Source of the DNA: Synechococcus sp. A10-1-5-1
GTDB lineage: Bacteria > Cyanobacteriota > Cyanobacteriia > PCC-6307 > Cyanobiaceae
Length of the DNA stretch: 64,000 bases
Reading direction: 5' to 3'
NCBI RefSeq assembly: GCF_023115425.1
Contig: NZ_CP096032.1
Span: forward strand, 1,984,001-2,048,000
Shown piece by piece: positions 1-16,512 of this stretch; position 1 is the first letter of the stretch, and each line of letters begins with the position of its first letter. Made by a program: the position numbers and the translations under genes. The notes beneath the pieces were generated by a model. That model saw only the letters and a list, made by a program, of their open reading frames with translations. It did no database searches and was not told the origin of the DNA.

Positions 1-3000
1 GCGATTCAGGTCGCCAAGACCGCCACTTACCTCCCCGATCTGGTGGAGGTGCAGCGCGCGAGCTTCAAATGGTTTCTGGAGAAGGGCCTGATCGAGGAGC
101 TGGAGAGCTTCTCCCCGATCACCGACTACACCGGCAAGCTTGAGCTGCACTTCATCGGTAGCGAGTACCGCCTGAAGCGCCCTCGTCACGACGTTGAAGA
201 GGCCAAGCGCCGTGACGCGACCTTCGCGTCCCAGATGTATGTGACCTGCCGCCTGGTCAACAAGGAGACCGGCGAGATCAAGGAGCAGGAAGTCTTCATC
301 GGGGAACTGCCCCTGATGACCGAGCGCGGCACCTTCATCATCAACGGTGCAGAGCGCGTGATCGTGAACCAGATCGTGCGTTCCCCCGGCGTCTATTTCA
401 AGGACGAGCAGGACAAGAACGGCCGCAAGACCTTTAACGCCAGCCTGATCCCCAACCGTGGTGCCTGGCTGAAGTTTGAAACCGACAAGAACGACCTGCT
501 GCACGTTCGTGTCGACAAAACCCGCAAGATCAACGCCCACGTGTTGATGCGGGCCATCGGCCTGTCCGACAACGACGTTCTCGACAAGCTGCGGCACCCC
601 GAGTACTACCAAAAGTCCATCGAGGCGGCGAACGACGAAGGCATTGCCTCGGAAGACCAGGCCCTGCTGGAGCTCTACAAGAAGCTGCGTCCGGGTGAAC
701 CCCCCTCGGTGAGCGGTGGTCAAACCCTGCTGCACAGCCGTTTCTTCGATCCCAAGCGCTACGACCTGGGCCGGGTTGGTCGCTACAAGATCAACAAGAA
801 GCTGCGCCTGACCATCCCTGATGCGACGCGCACCCTCACCCCTGAGGACGTGCTCAGCACGATCGACTATCTGATCAACCTTGAGCTCGATGTGGGTGGC
901 GCCACCCTTGATGACATTGACCACCTCGGTAACCGCCGCGTTCGCTCCGTGGGCGAATTGCTGCAGAACCAGGTTCGCGTCGGTCTGAACCGCCTCGAGC
1001 GGATCATCAAAGAGCGCATGACCGTTGGTGAGACCGAGAGTCTGACCCCTGCGCAGCTGGTGAACCCCAAGCCCCTGGTGGCGGCGATCAAGGAGTTCTT
1101 TGGCTCCAGCCAGCTGAGCCAGTTCATGGACCAGACGAACCCTCTGGCTGAGCTGACCCACAAGCGCCGCATCAGCGCCCTCGGCCCAGGCGGTCTGACC
1201 CGTGAGCGCGCCGGCTTTGCTGTGCGTGACATCCATCCTTCCCACTACGGCCGGATCTGCCCGATTGAGACCCCTGAAGGTCCGAACGCAGGTCTGATCG
1301 GCTCCCTGGCCACCCACGCCCGGGTGAATGAGTACGGCTTCATTGAGACCCCCTTCTGGAAGGTCGAAGACGGGATCGTTCTGAAGCAGGGCGACCCCCT
1401 CTACCTCTCGGCTGACCTCGAAGACGAGTGCCGCGTTGCCCCTGGCGACGTCGCCACCGATGCGGACGGCCGGATCAAGGCCGATCTGGTTCCCGTGCGC
1501 TATCGCCAGGACTTCGAGACCGTGCCCCCCGAGCAGGTCGACTACGTGCAGCTCTCACCGGTTCAGGTGATCTCCGTTGCGACCTCGCTGATCCCCTTCC
1601 TCGAGCACGACGACGCCAACCGGGCCCTGATGGGCTCGAACATGCAGCGCCAGGCCGTGCCTCTGCTGCGCCCCGAGCGTCCTCTGGTCGGTACCGGTCT
1701 GGAGACCCAGGTCGCCCGCGACTCGGGGATGGTGCCCATCACCACCGTCAATGGCACGGTGACCTTTGTGGATGCCACCGCGATCGTCATCCGTGACGAA
1801 GAGGGGAACGACCACACCCATTACCTGCAGAAGTACCAGCGCTCCAACCAGGACACCTGCCTGAACCACCGCCCGATCGTCAAGCTCGGCGATCAGGTCA
1901 TCGCTGGTCAGGTCCTGGCCAACGGTTCTGCCTGTGAGGGTGGCGAAATCGCCCTGGGTCAGAACGTTCTGATCGCTTACATGCCCTGGGAGGGCTACAA
2001 CTACGAGGACGCGATCCTCGTCTCCGAGCGCCTGGTGCGCGACGACCTCTACACCTCGGTTCACATCGAGAAGTACGAGATCGAAGCCCGTCAGACCAAG
2101 CTTGGACCTGAGGAGATCACCCGTGAGATCCCCAACGTCGCCGAGGAGAGCCTGGGCAACCTCGACGAGATGGGCATCATCCGCATCGGTGCCTACGTCG
2201 AAAGCGGCGACATCCTGGTGGGCAAGGTGACCCCCAAGGGTGAGTCCGATCAGCCCCCTGAAGAGAAGCTGCTGCGCGCGATCTTCGGTGAGAAGGCCCG
2301 CGATGTCCGCGACAACTCACTCCGCGTTCCCAGCACTGAGCGGGGCCGTGTGGTCGATGTTCGGATCTATACCCGTGAGCAGGGCGACGAGCTGCCGCCC
2401 GGCGCGAACATGGTGGTCCGGGTCTATGTGGCCCAGCGCCGCAAGATCCAGGTCGGCGACAAGATGGCCGGCCGCCATGGCAACAAGGGCATCATCAGCC
2501 GAATCCTTCCCCTGGAGGACATGCCCTACCTGCCCGATGGCACCCCCATCGACATCGTGCTCAACCCCCTGGGTGTGCCGAGCCGGATGAACGTTGGACA
2601 GGTGTTCGAGTGCTTGATGGGTTGGGCTGCGTCCCACCTGGATTGCCGCGTCAAGGTGGTGCCCTTCGACGAAATGCATGGCCCTGAAACCTCCAAGAAC
2701 ACCGTCCAGGCTTATCTCGAGGCGGCCAAGTCTCAGCCCGGAAAGGACTGGGTCTATAACCCTGACAACCCCGGCAAGATCCAGTTGATCGACGGGCGGA
2801 CCGGCGAGGCCTTCGACCAGCCCGTGACCGTGGGTTATGCCCACATCCTCAAGCTGGTTCACCTGGTGGACGACAAGATCCACGCCCGCTCCACCGGTCC
2901 CTACTCCCTGGTCACCCAGCAGCCCCTGGGCGGTAAGGCTCAACAGGGCGGTCAGCGTCTTGGTGAGATGGAGGTCTGGGCCCTCGAGGCCTATGGCGCC

Positions 3001-3282
3001 GCCTACACGCTGCAGGAACTGCTCACCGTCAAGTCCGACGACATGCAGGGCCGAAACGAGGCGCTCAATGCCATCGTCAAGGGCAAGCCCATCCCCCGTC
3101 CTGGCACCCCGGAGTCGTTCAAGGTGCTCATGCGCGAGCTCCAGTCCCTGGGTCTCGACATCGCGGTGTACACCGATGCGGGCGAGGAAGTCGACCTGAT
3201 GCAGGACGTGAACCCTCGCCGCAGCACCCCCAACCGACCCACCTACGAATCCCTCGGCGTCGCGGATTACGACGACGACTGA
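1..3282 (+). CDS. rpoB: RNA polymerase beta subunit (5' end outside window)
   Basis: Beta subunit of the core RNA polymerase. The frame is open from base 1 ([20 protein letters not shown]...), so only a few N-terminal residues are missing; the GTG at 43 is internal. Visible family blocks include the rifampicin-region block ([20 protein letters not shown], then [10 protein letters not shown]), the [19 protein letters not shown] block, [12 protein letters not shown], and a C-terminal [16 protein letters not shown] anchor. About 1093 codons are present, the usual size for cyanobacterial RpoB, with no large insertions. It is followed after 79 nt by rpoC1 and 47 nt later by rpoC2, the standard cyanobacterial order. 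Confidence 0.98.
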   Translation, partial: AIQVAKTATYLPDLVEVQRASFKWFLEKGLIEELESFSPITDYTGKLELHFIGSEYRLKRPRHDVEEAKRRDATFASQMYVTCRLVNKETGEIKEQEVFIGELPLMTERGTFIINGAERVIVNQIVRSPGVYFKDEQDKNGRKTFNASLIPNRGAWLKFETDKNDLLHVRVDKTRKINAHVLMRAIGLSDNDVLDKLRHPEYYQKSIEAANDEGIASEDQALLELYKKLRPGEPPSVSGGQTLLHSRFFDPKRYDLGRVGRYKINKKLRLTIPDATRTLTPEDVLSTIDYLINLELDVGGATLDDIDHLGNRRVRSVGELLQNQVRVGLNRLERIIKERMTVGETESLTPAQLVNPKPLVAAIKEFFGSSQLSQFMDQTNPLAELTHKRRISALGPGGLTRERAGFAVRDIHPSHYGRICPIETPEGPNAGLIGSLATHARVNEYGFIETPFWKVEDGIVLKQGDPLYLSADLEDECRVAPGDVATDADGRIKADLVPVRYRQDFETVPPEQVDYVQLSPVQVISVATSLIPFLEHDDANRALMGSNMQRQAVPLLRPERPLVGTGLETQVARDSGMVPITTVNGTVTFVDATAIVIRDEEGNDHTHYLQKYQRSNQDTCLNHRPIVKLGDQVIAGQVLANGSACEGGEIALGQNVLIAYMPWEGYNYEDAILVSERLVRDDLYTSVHIEKYEIEARQTKLGPEEITREIPNVAEESLGNLDEMGIIRIGAYVESGDILVGKVTPKGESDQPPEEKLLRAIFGEKARDVRDNSLRVPSTERGRVVDVRIYTREQGDELPPGANMVVRVYVAQRRKIQVGDKMAGRHGNKGIISRILPLEDMPYLPDGTPIDIVLNPLGVPSRMNVGQVFECLMGWAASHLDCRVKVVPFDEMHGPETSKNTVQAYLEAAKSQPGKDWVYNPDNPGKIQLIDGRTGEAFDQPVTVGYAHILKLVHLVDDKIHARSTGPYSLVTQQPLGGKAQQGGQRLGEMEVWALEAYGAAYTLQELLTVKSDDMQGRNEALNAIVKGKPIPRPGTPESFKVLMRELQSLGLDIAVYTDAGEEVDLMQDVNPRRSTPNRPTYESLGVADYDDD

Positions 3283-3361
3283 TTGCTGATCAATCCGGCC
3301 CACCCGTTTGGGTGACCGTCAGATCCCTTCGTTTCTTCAGCTCTCCGCGCGCTCTTAGGTC

Positions 3362-9571
<6,210 letters not shown>

Positions 9572-9572
<1 letters not shown>

Positions 9573-10669
9573 TGCCCCAGCCAGGAACGCCACCTGAGGA
9601 GGCCCGTCCCCTACTGGGGATGGGCCTCTCTGCTTTGGAGCACTGGGCCAAGCAGCACGGCCAGGCGGCCTTTCGCGGCCGGCAACTCCACGACTGGCTC
9701 TATGCCAAAGGAGCCCGTTCCGTTGAGCAGGTCTCGGTGTTGCCTAAGGCGTTTCGCGAGGAGCTAACCGCGCAACCTCCTTCTGGTGCCTTCGATTGGA
9801 TGGGCCGTTCGCGGGAGCTCCATCGCAGTGTCGCCAGCGATGGCACAACCAAGTTGTTGCTGGGCACCCACGATCACCTGAGTATTGAGACCGTCGGCAT
9901 CCCCGCTGAGGGGCGCCTCACCGTTTGCGTCAGCAGCCAGGTGGGATGCCCCATGGCCTGCCGCTTTTGCGCCACCGGTAAAGGAGGCCTGCAGCGCTCC
10001 TTGGCGGTCCACGAAATCGTGGATCAGGTCCTGAGCGTCCGTGAGGTGATGGACCAGCGTCCGAGCCATGTGGTGTTCATGGGAATGGGTGAACCCCTTC
10101 TCAACGTGGAGTCGGTCCTCGCTGCGATTGATTGTCTCTGCACTGACCTGGGTATGGCCCAGCGTCAGATCACCGTCAGCACCGTTGGCGTTCCGCGCAC
10201 CCTGCCCCGCTTGGCTGAGTTGGCCCTCGAGCGCCTGGGGCGCGCTCAGTTCACCCTGGCGGTGAGCTTGCACGCACCGGATCAGCGGTTGCGAGAAGAG
10301 CTGATTCCCACCGCCCATGCCTACCCGATCGAGGCATTGCTGGAGGACTGCCGCCGCTACGTGGAGATCACCGGCCGCCGGGTCAGTTTTGAGTACATCC
10401 TCTTGGGGGGCTTGAACGATCAACCCCGCCACGCGGCGGCCCTGGCGCAGCTGCTGCGCGGCTTCCAAAGCCATGTCAACTTGATCCCTTACAACCCGAT
10501 TCAGGAAGAAGAGTTCCAGCGCCCCACCCCCCAGGCCGTGGAGGCCTTCCGTCGCTCCTTGATGGATCGACATGTGGCCGTCAGCGTTCGTGCTAGCCGC
10601 GGATTGGATGCCGATGCCGCCTGTGGTCAGCTGCGGCGCCGCCTCGAAGGAAGCCTCGAGCCCGCGTAG
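9572..10669 (+). CDS. rlmN: 23S rRNA (A2503-C2)/tRNA (A37-C2) methyltransferase RlmN
   Basis: 365-residue radical-SAM methyltransferase. The [4Fe-4S]/SAM motif is Cys126-x3-Cys130-x2-Cys133 ([11 protein letters not shown]). It is followed by [12 protein letters not shown], the ITVSTVGVP block and a C-terminal NLIPYNPI segment typical of RlmN; the expected methyl-accepting Cys lies near the end (DADAACGQL). The reading frame is open much further upstream, but ATG 9572, which overlaps the HLIP stop, gives the family length. The upstream extension would run over rpoC2 and hli and is a shadow. Confidence 0.95.
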
Positions 10670-10715
10670 CCGTACCCGGTCAACTGAGGGAGACTGCCCG
10701 CAGTGAAGGGCGTCC

Positions 10716-12458
10716 ATGACCCGCATCGACTGGGCCATCGTCATCGGCTACCTGGTGGCGAGCCTCTTCGTTGGCCTCTGGCTGGCCCGCCGGAATCGGA
10801 GTGAGGCCGATTACTTCGTCGCGGGTCGTCAGCTCAAGGGTTGGTTGGCTGGTGCCTCGATGGCGGCCACGACCTTCTCGATCGATACGCCCCTTTATGT
10901 GGCCGGTCTGGTGGGGGTGCGCGGTCTCGCCGGTAACTGGGAGTGGTGGAGCTTCGGCGTGGCCCACGTCGCCATGGCTGTGGTGTTCGCTCCGCTGTGG
11001 AGACGTAGCGGCGTCCTGACGGATGCGGCCCTAACGGAACTGCGTTACGGCGGGGCAACGGCCGCCTGGTTACGCGGCATCAAGGCGTTTTTGTTTGCCC
11101 TGCCGATCAACTGCATCGGCCTGGGCTATGCCTTTTTGGCCATGGCCAAGGTGAGCGAGGCCCTGGGCTTGGCGCCCACTCCTCAGGCCAAGGTCACCCT
11201 GCTGGCCATCGTGGCTCTACTGGTCTTGATCTACACCGCTGCGGGGGGACTCTGGGCGGTGGTGGTCACGGACCTGCTCCAGCTCGTCCTGGCCTTGATG
11301 GGGGCCATCGCGGTGTCGGTGGCGGCGGTCCATGCGGCCGGGGGCATGGATGCCCTGCTGGAGAGCATTCGCGGTTTGGCTCGGCCGGAGTTGCTCTCTC
11401 TGGTGCCCTGGCAGGTCGAGGGGGGACGACTGCAGTGGCTCGATGGCGCTGGGATTTCGATCGCCACCTTCAGCTCTTATTTGGCTCTGCAGTGGTGGAG
11501 CTTTCGCCGCAGCGATGGCGGTGGCGAATTCATTCAGCGGCTGCTCGCGACCCGCGATGAGCATGAGGCCCGCACCGCCGGTTGGGTCTTCCTCGCGGTG
11601 AACTATGTCCTGCGTAGCTGGCCCTGGATCGTGGTGGCGTTGGCCGCCGTGGTCTTGCTGCCCAACCAGACCGACTGGGAGCAGAGCTATCCCCTGCTGG
11701 CGGTGCAGCTGCTGCCCCCCGTGGCCCTGGGGTTGGTTGTGGTCTCGCTGGTGGCTGCCTTCATGAGCACCGTCAGCACCTCGGTGAATTGGGGGGCGAG
11801 CTACCTCACCCATGATCTTTATCAGCGCTTTGTTCGGCCTCAGGCCAGCGAGAAGGAACTGCTCCTGGTTGGTCAGCTGGCTTCGGTGTTGCTGGTGGTC
11901 TGCGGTGTGCTGACCGCCCTGATGAGCAACAGCATTGGCACGGTCTTCCGTCTGGTGATTGCCATGGGAACCGGACCGGGAGTGGTCCTTGTCCTGCGCT
12001 GGTTCTGGTGGAGGGTGAATGCTGCGGCTGAACTGGCGGCGTTGCTCGGGGGTTTCTTGATTGGCTTCTCCACCTCTGTCGTGCCCGTTCTGCGCATTGA
12101 CGATTACGGGATTCGTCTCCTGGTCACCACGCTGCTGACGGCGGTGCTGTGGCTGCTGGCAATGTTGGCGACCCCGCCGGAATCACCGGAGGTTCTGGAG
12201 AGCTTCGTTCGGCTGGTCCGTCCTCCGGGGCCTGGTTGGACCCAGTGGCGCCGCCGTACGGGAGTGAGTGCCGATGAAACCCTGTCAGGCCTGCTGCTGT
12301 TGTTGATCGCCGGTTGTGCCTTGCTCTTTGGTGCCCTGCTTGGAATCGGTGGCTTCCTGTTGAAGCTGCAGTTCTGGGGTTGGGGTGGTTTGGTTCTGGC
12401 GGTGGTCGGTGCGTTGTTGCTGCGCCGGGGCAGCGGTCGTGTGCCGGCGGAGGGATGA
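10716..12458 (+). CDS. Sodium:solute symporter family transporter
   Basis: 580-residue polytopic membrane protein of the SSS/SSF (Na+-coupled) family. Features fitting the family: an N-terminal helix then LARRNRSEADYFVAGRQLKGW, the ASMAATTFSIDTP motif of helix 2, and a long row of hydrophobic segments (roughly 13-14 helices). STVSTSVNWGASYLTHDLYQR is the characteristic segment near Na+-site residues in late helices. Substrate cannot be told; sugar, carboxylate, amino acid or nucleoside are all possible. It sits alone between rlmN and a tiny membrane ORF, and ATG 10716 is the only good start. Confidence 0.88.
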   Translation: MTRIDWAIVIGYLVASLFVGLWLARRNRSEADYFVAGRQLKGWLAGASMAATTFSIDTPLYVAGLVGVRGLAGNWEWWSFGVAHVAMAVVFAPLWRRSGVLTDAALTELRYGGATAAWLRGIKAFLFALPINCIGLGYAFLAMAKVSEALGLAPTPQAKVTLLAIVALLVLIYTAAGGLWAVVVTDLLQLVLALMGAIAVSVAAVHAAGGMDALLESIRGLARPELLSLVPWQVEGGRLQWLDGAGISIATFSSYLALQWWSFRRSDGGGEFIQRLLATRDEHEARTAGWVFLAVNYVLRSWPWIVVALAAVVLLPNQTDWEQSYPLLAVQLLPPVALGLVVVSLVAAFMSTVSTSVNWGASYLTHDLYQRFVRPQASEKELLLVGQLASVLLVVCGVLTALMSNSIGTVFRLVIAMGTGPGVVLVLRWFWWRVNAAAELAALLGGFLIGFSTSVVPVLRIDDYGIRLLVTTLLTAVLWLLAMLATPPESPEVLESFVRLVRPPGPGWTQWRRRTGVSADETLSGLLLLLIAGCALLFGALLGIGGFLLKLQFWGWGGLVLAVVGALLLRRGSGRVPAEG

Positions 12459-12482
12459 TGGCCATACCGCTCAGCCTGATCC

Positions 12483-12608
12483 GTGCAGTTTCTTCGCTCC
12501 ACCCTGCTTCCTGCCGCCATCGTTTTGTTGTTTGGCCTGGCCCTGTTTGCAGTCAGTGCCCGCATCTGGCTACCCGGCGATATGGCAGCCCCCGCGCCGG
12601 TTGGCTGA
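12483..12608 (+). CDS. 41-residue single-pass membrane protein
   Basis: Short ORF with a GTG start at 12483, forced because an in-frame TGA lies at 12477-12479. It encodes a basic N terminus (VQFLRS), one long hydrophobic helix (TLLPAAIVLLFGLALFAVSA) and a short tail (RIWLPGDMAAPAPVG). It lies 24 nt after the symporter and 38 nt before the HEAT-repeat gene, all in the same direction. I believe very similar short proteins occur in related picocyanobacteria, but cannot check it here. Function unknown; a partner of the symporter or a thylakoid micro-protein would both fit. Confidence 0.6.
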   Translation: MQFLRSTLLPAAIVLLFGLALFAVSARIWLPGDMAAPAPVG

Positions 12609-12646
12609 GCTGCTGAGCGGGGAACCAGGGCCACTACGATTGGCCT

Positions 12647-13447
12647 ATGGCAGCCTCTCCGCTCGAGTCTTCGAAGGGCTCGTCAGACCTGGATTTCGAC
12701 TCTGAATTACTAGAGCGAGAGCTCGCCGAAGAGGATCTTGGCGACCCTCTCGACGAGCTGGATTCAGGAGAGGCCTCCCCCGCTGATGCAGCTGCGGAGT
12801 GTGACCTTGGACTGCGCCTGCTCGAGGGTGGTCACGATGAGCAGATGCAGGGGTTGCGCATTTTTTGTGAGCACCGCGATCCACGGGCGCCTGCCAAGCT
12901 TCTGCCGCTTCTTGACGCCAGCTGCCCGATTCTTCGGATGAGTGTTGTTTACGCACTCGGACGAAATCCTTCGGTGCAAGCGCTGACGCCTCTTCTCCAG
13001 TTGCTTCAGAACGACAGCAACGGATATGTGCGTAAAGCAGTGGCCTGGAGTCTGAGCAGCTACCCAGACGCTCCGATCATGAACCCGTTGATCAGGGCAC
13101 TGGAGACAGATATTTCTGCGGTTCGCCTCTGGGCCGCCAGTTCCTTGGCCGATGCTGGCTCCACAGGCCTGGCCAAAGCGGATCAGGCTGCGGGTCAGCT
13201 GCTCTTGGCTCTCAAAATTGATAGCGAGCCGGTGGTGCGCAGCAACAGCGCCTGGTCCCTGGGTCGCCTCTATGCCGATCTGGTGGAACCCCGCCAAAAA
13301 GAGGTGGTGGAGTCCCTGCTGAACGCCATGCTCCACGACGCTGACTTGGCCGTTCGCGATGAGGCCCGGATGGCCCTGGAGCAGCTGGAGAACCCCCTGG
13401 TTCTGGAGCGTCTGCAGACCCTGGTGGATGAGGGACTGCTGGCATAG
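12647..13447 (+). CDS. HEAT-repeat protein
   Basis: 266 residues. An acidic N terminus of about 60 residues (LERELAEEDLGDPLDELD) precedes four to five HEAT/PBS-lyase-type helical repeats: ILRMSVVYALGRNP, YVRKAVAWSLSSYP, AVRLWAASSLADAG, VVRSNSAWSLGRLY and AVRDEARMALEQLE. This repeat class is shared with phycobilin lyases of the CpcE/PecE type and with scaffold proteins. No catalytic residues are recognisable. The gene precedes DUF2997 and Ycf35, so a role in the same photosynthesis-associated module is possible. I would not call it a lyase without partner genes. Confidence 0.85.
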   Translation: MAASPLESSKGSSDLDFDSELLERELAEEDLGDPLDELDSGEASPADAAAECDLGLRLLEGGHDEQMQGLRIFCEHRDPRAPAKLLPLLDASCPILRMSVVYALGRNPSVQALTPLLQLLQNDSNGYVRKAVAWSLSSYPDAPIMNPLIRALETDISAVRLWAASSLADAGSTGLAKADQAAGQLLLALKIDSEPVVRSNSAWSLGRLYADLVEPRQKEVVESLLNAMLHDADLAVRDEARMALEQLENPLVLERLQTLVDEGLLA

Positions 13448-13512
13448 CGCCTTGTTCCACTCAGCAACCGGCTCTCGCGGCTAGCATCACCAGGCACCGC
13501 CCGTGTCTCGGG

Positions 13513-13725
13513 ATGGCCCAGCAGACGATCCGCTTTCGCATTCGGCCCGATGGCCGCGTGGAAGAGGTCGTGGAGGGCATCGCCGGCCACGGCTGCGAGC
13601 AGCTCACCGAACGGATTGAGGACAAGTTGGGTGTTGTTCAACAACGCCAGCCCACCTCCGAAGCCTTCCAGGGCCAAGCCACAACAGTCCGGCCCGAGCA
13701 GACTCTTTCGTCCCAGGTCTCCTGA
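13513..13725 (+). CDS. DUF2997 protein, 70 aa
   Basis: 70-residue soluble protein (MAQQTIRFRIRPDGRVEE..., then GHGCEQLTERIEDKLG) matching DUF2997, a short family I associate with cyanobacteria and with Ycf35 neighbours. One conserved Cys lies in the GHGC segment. The stop shares a base with the Ycf35 start (TGATG at 13723-13727), so the pair is probably translationally coupled and stoichiometric. The function is unknown. Confidence 0.85.
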   Translation: MAQQTIRFRIRPDGRVEEVVEGIAGHGCEQLTERIEDKLGVVQQRQPTSEAFQGQATTVRPEQTLSSQVS

Positions 13726-14117
13726 TGTCGCATTTCAGCACCGTCAAAACAGAACTGCGCGATCGCTCCGCTCTGATTGATGCCCTGAAAGATCTGGGCC
13801 ATACCCCCATGGAGGGGGAGTGCCAAGTCCGTGGCTACCGCGGTCAAACCGTGACTGCCGATCTCTCGATCCCGACTGAGGGTGCCGGCGACCTGGGTTT
13901 TCGTTGGAATGCCGCCACGGGCAGCTACGAGCTCGTGACTGATCTCGACCTCTGGAGTCAGCCAGTTCCCGTCGAGCGCTTCCTCTCCAAGCTCACCCAG
14001 CGCTACGCCCTGCGCAGCATCCTGGCCGCCTCGGCGCAAGAAGGATTCCAAGTGGCCGAGGAGCGCCAAGAGCAGGACGGCACGATTGAGCTCGTCGTCA
14101 CCCGCTGGGACGGCTGA
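13725..14117 (+). CDS. ycf35: Ycf35 / DUF1257 protein
   Basis: 130 residues, recognised as Ycf35 (DUF1257) from MSHFSTVKTELRDRSALIDAL, the GYRGQ segment, the central FRWNAATGSYELVTD block and the YALRSILAASAQEGF helix. Ycf35 is conserved in cyanobacteria and red-lineage plastids; its biochemical role is not established to my knowledge. It is coupled to DUF2997 upstream and followed 20 nt later by a ferredoxin, suggesting a redox-linked module. Confidence 0.92.
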   Translation: MSHFSTVKTELRDRSALIDALKDLGHTPMEGECQVRGYRGQTVTADLSIPTEGAGDLGFRWNAATGSYELVTDLDLWSQPVPVERFLSKLTQRYALRSILAASAQEGFQVAEERQEQDGTIELVVTRWDG

Positions 14118-14137
14118 CGCCTCGGTAGGACTCGGCC

Positions 14138-14533
14138 GTGGGGATCGATCCCTCCATTGCGTTTTCCGCTGCAGCGGCCCCGGCCATTGAGCGCAGTGGC
14201 GTGGAACCTGTCCTCGGTGGAGCCCTTCGCCAGAAAGCAGTCTGGGTTGATGAGGCGGTGTGCATTGGTTGCCGCTACTGCGCCCATGTGGCGGGTAACA
14301 CCTTTGTGGTGGAAGCTGATTGGGGCCGCTCCCGTGCCATCCGTCAGGACGGCGACAGCACCGAGACGATTCAAGAGGCCATCGATACCTGTCCTGTCGA
14401 TTGCATTCATTGGGTGAGTTACGAGGAGCTGCCGGAGCTTCAGGAACAAACCCGTCATCAAGAACTCCAACCCCTGGGTTTACCAACGCCGGTCCGCTCC
14501 CGGCGTACCTTCCCGAGGCGGGAGCCCCATTGA
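14138..14533 (+). CDS. [4Fe-4S] ferredoxin-like protein
   Basis: 131 residues from GTG 14138. The cluster motif is CIGCRYCAHVAGNTF with a distal CPVDC, i.e. a single 4Fe-4S cluster (Cys-x2-Cys-x2-Cys ... Cys-Pro) of the Fer4 type used by plant DnaJ-ferredoxin fusions. The N terminus (about 30 residues) and C terminus (about 40, ending in a basic RSRRTFPRREPH) are extensions of unknown role. It lies between ycf35 and an aldo/keto reductase, and its stop overlaps the reductase start (TGATG). It could pass electrons to either neighbour, but nothing in the sequence proves it. Confidence 0.88.
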   Translation: MGIDPSIAFSAAAAPAIERSGVEPVLGGALRQKAVWVDEAVCIGCRYCAHVAGNTFVVEADWGRSRAIRQDGDSTETIQEAIDTCPVDCIHWVSYEELPELQEQTRHQELQPLGLPTPVRSRRTFPRREPH

Positions 14534-15732
14534 TGCTTCCGACACGGCGGTTTGGCCGTACCAAACTGGCCATGCCGGTGTTGTCCCTCGGTGGGATGCG
14601 CTTCCAGCAGAGCTGGTCTGATCTGCCGCCGGATCAAATCACCGCCAAGAGTCAGGAGAATCTGCGGGCTACCCTCTCAGCGGCCGTGGACCATGGGTTC
14701 CACCATGTCGAGACGGCGCGGCACTACGGCAGCTCGGAACGCCAGCTGGGTTGGTTGTTACCCCAGGTCCCCGATCCCGAGCGGATTCTGCAAACCAAGG
14801 TCCCGCCCCAGGACGATCCTGAGGCCTTCGAAGCCGAGCTCCAGCTGAGCTTCGAGCGCTTGGCTGTTGATCGGGTGGATTGCCTGGCCATCCATGGCAT
14901 CAATCTCCCCGAGCATCTGCAGGCCACCCTCAGGCCGGGTGGCTGCATGGAGGTGGCCCGGCGTTGGCAGCAGGACGGCCGGGTCGGTTCCGTGGGCTTC
15001 TCCACCCATGGCCCCCTCGAGCTGATTGAGGCGGCGATTGACAGCGATGCCTTCGACTACGTCAATCTCCATTGGTATTTCATTCGCCAAGAGAACGGCC
15101 CAGCGATTCAGGCGGCCCGCTCCCATGACATGGGGGTCTTTGTGATCAGTCCCACCGATAAGGGGGGGCATCTTCACAGCCCCTCAGCGCGACTGCTGGA
15201 GCTGTGTGCACCGCTGCACCCGATCGTCTTTAACGACCTGTTTTGCCTGACCCATCCCGGGGTTCACACCATCAGTGTTGGTGCGGCGCGGCCGGAGGAT
15301 CTGGCCTTGCATCTCGAGGCGGTGGCGTTGCTGCCCCAGGCCGCTGAGCTGTTGCCTCCGATTGTGAGTCGTCTGCAGGAGGCACGTCTCGCGGCCCTCG
15401 GCCAGTCCTGGATCAGCAGTTGGCAGCAGGGATTACCGAGCTGGCAGGACACGCCCGGTCAGATCAATCTCCCCACCCTGCTCTGGCTGCACAACCTTCT
15501 CGAGGCCTGGGATCTGCAGAGCTACGCCAAGGCCCGTTATGGCTTGCTTGGTGCGGCCAGTCACTGGTTCCCAGGTGCCAATGCCGATGCCCTCGACCAA
15601 AGCGTCTCTGAGGCACAGCTCAAGGCGGTGCTGCAGGCCAGTCCTTGGGTTGAGCAGATTCCAGGGATCCTGCGTCGTCTGCGGGAGCGGGTGGGGGGAA
15701 CCCCTGTCAAGCGCTTGATGCAGGACGACTAA
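14533..15732 (+). CDS. Aldo/keto reductase
   Basis: 399-residue NADPH-dependent oxidoreductase of the aldo/keto reductase superfamily. Visible: [20 protein letters not shown] at the start, the catalytic-type [19 protein letters not shown] segment (Tyr in RHYG), the [12 protein letters not shown] strand, [10 protein letters not shown], and a nucleotide-end [13 protein letters not shown] block. The C-terminal part (about residues 280-399) is longer than in small AKRs but lacks the CxxCxxC cluster motif found in some large members. ATG 14533 overlaps the ferredoxin stop, so the ferredoxin is its likely operon partner. Substrate unknown. Confidence 0.9.
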   Translation: MLPTRRFGRTKLAMPVLSLGGMRFQQSWSDLPPDQITAKSQENLRATLSAAVDHGFHHVETARHYGSSERQLGWLLPQVPDPERILQTKVPPQDDPEAFEAELQLSFERLAVDRVDCLAIHGINLPEHLQATLRPGGCMEVARRWQQDGRVGSVGFSTHGPLELIEAAIDSDAFDYVNLHWYFIRQENGPAIQAARSHDMGVFVISPTDKGGHLHSPSARLLELCAPLHPIVFNDLFCLTHPGVHTISVGAARPEDLALHLEAVALLPQAAELLPPIVSRLQEARLAALGQSWISSWQQGLPSWQDTPGQINLPTLLWLHNLLEAWDLQSYAKARYGLLGAASHWFPGANADALDQSVSEAQLKAVLQASPWVEQIPGILRRLRERVGGTPVKRLMQDD

Positions 15733-16457
15733 TCGCCCAGCGGGAACTTGCTTGGGATCCCCACCGCCCGGGGGTAGGTCTTCGGGCAGGTTTCGGTTGG
15801 GCTCAGCAGGATCGCCGTCCGCTGTCCGCGCTCTGCGGGCAGTTCTTCTTGGCGGCAGGACTGGATTTGGGCCTTGAGCTGCCTGGCGGCCTTCTCGAGT
15901 TGGGTCTGATCCTCAGGCCCCCACTGTCCGCGATAGAGCAGGGCCTGCCCCCCAGGGGCCAGTAGGGGAACGAGATATTCCGCCACCACCGGGGCGGCGG
16001 CGACCGCGCGGGCCATGGCCAGGTCAAATTGGCCGCGGCAGCGTTTTTGCCGCCCCGTGAGCTCGATGCGCTCGCAGCGCAGGTCCACGCGATCCCCCAG
16101 ACCGAGGCTCTGGGCCATCGCTTCGACAGCCTGGGTTTTGCGCCCCACCGAATCCACCAAGGTCAGTTGCGCCTGGGGGAAGGCAATCGCTACCGCGAGG
16201 CCCGGAAAGCCCCCGCCCGTACCCACATCGATGCAGCGCAGCGGGACATCGGGGTTCTGCTGCAACTGCGGCACCAGGGGCCAGAGGCTGTCGAAGATCT
16301 GGGCGATCCAGAAGTCGTCCCCCTCCACCAGCCGCGTCAGGTTGACCCGGCTATTCCAGTCGCGCAGGAGGTCCTGGAGTTGGACGAACCGCTGCAGCTG
16401 CTCGTCGCTGGGTCTCCAGTGCAAGGCCTCCCATAGTGCGTCTGCTGGAGCTGGCAT
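15729..16457 (-). CDS. rsmG: 16S rRNA (G527-N7) methyltransferase RsmG
   Basis: 242 residues from the ATG at 16457 ([14 protein letters not shown]). Family marks: [15 protein letters not shown], the SAM-binding [41 protein letters not shown] and the conserved [10 protein letters not shown]. It methylates G527 of 16S rRNA. An in-frame start 69 nt further upstream is possible but would overlap the DnaJ gene start region. Its 3' end overlaps the aldo/keto reductase stop by 4 nt in convergent orientation. Confidence 0.95.
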   Translation of the reverse strand: MPAPADALWEALHWRPSDEQLQRFVQLQDLLRDWNSRVNLTRLVEGDDFWIAQIFDSLWPLVPQLQQNPDVPLRCIDVGTGGGFPGLAVAIAFPQAQLTLVDSVGRKTQAVEAMAQSLGLGDRVDLRCERIELTGRQKRCRGQFDLAMARAVAAAPVVAEYLVPLLAPGGQALLYRGQWGPEDQTQLEKAARQLKAQIQSCRQEELPAERGQRTAILLSPTETCPKTYPRAVGIPSKFPLGD

Positions 16458-16512
16458 CCCCTGGGCTGATCTCGTCACACTCTCTAGGATCCTCCCCAAC
16501 CGGTGTCCTGCG

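Noticed and set aside
2317-3303. Long minus-strand frame opposite rpoB, and similar ones opposite atpA (40265-41167), psbA (45836-47083) and DUF3326 (44139-45425)
   Set aside because: All lie exactly antisense to strongly conserved genes and show the same biased composition; no family motif.
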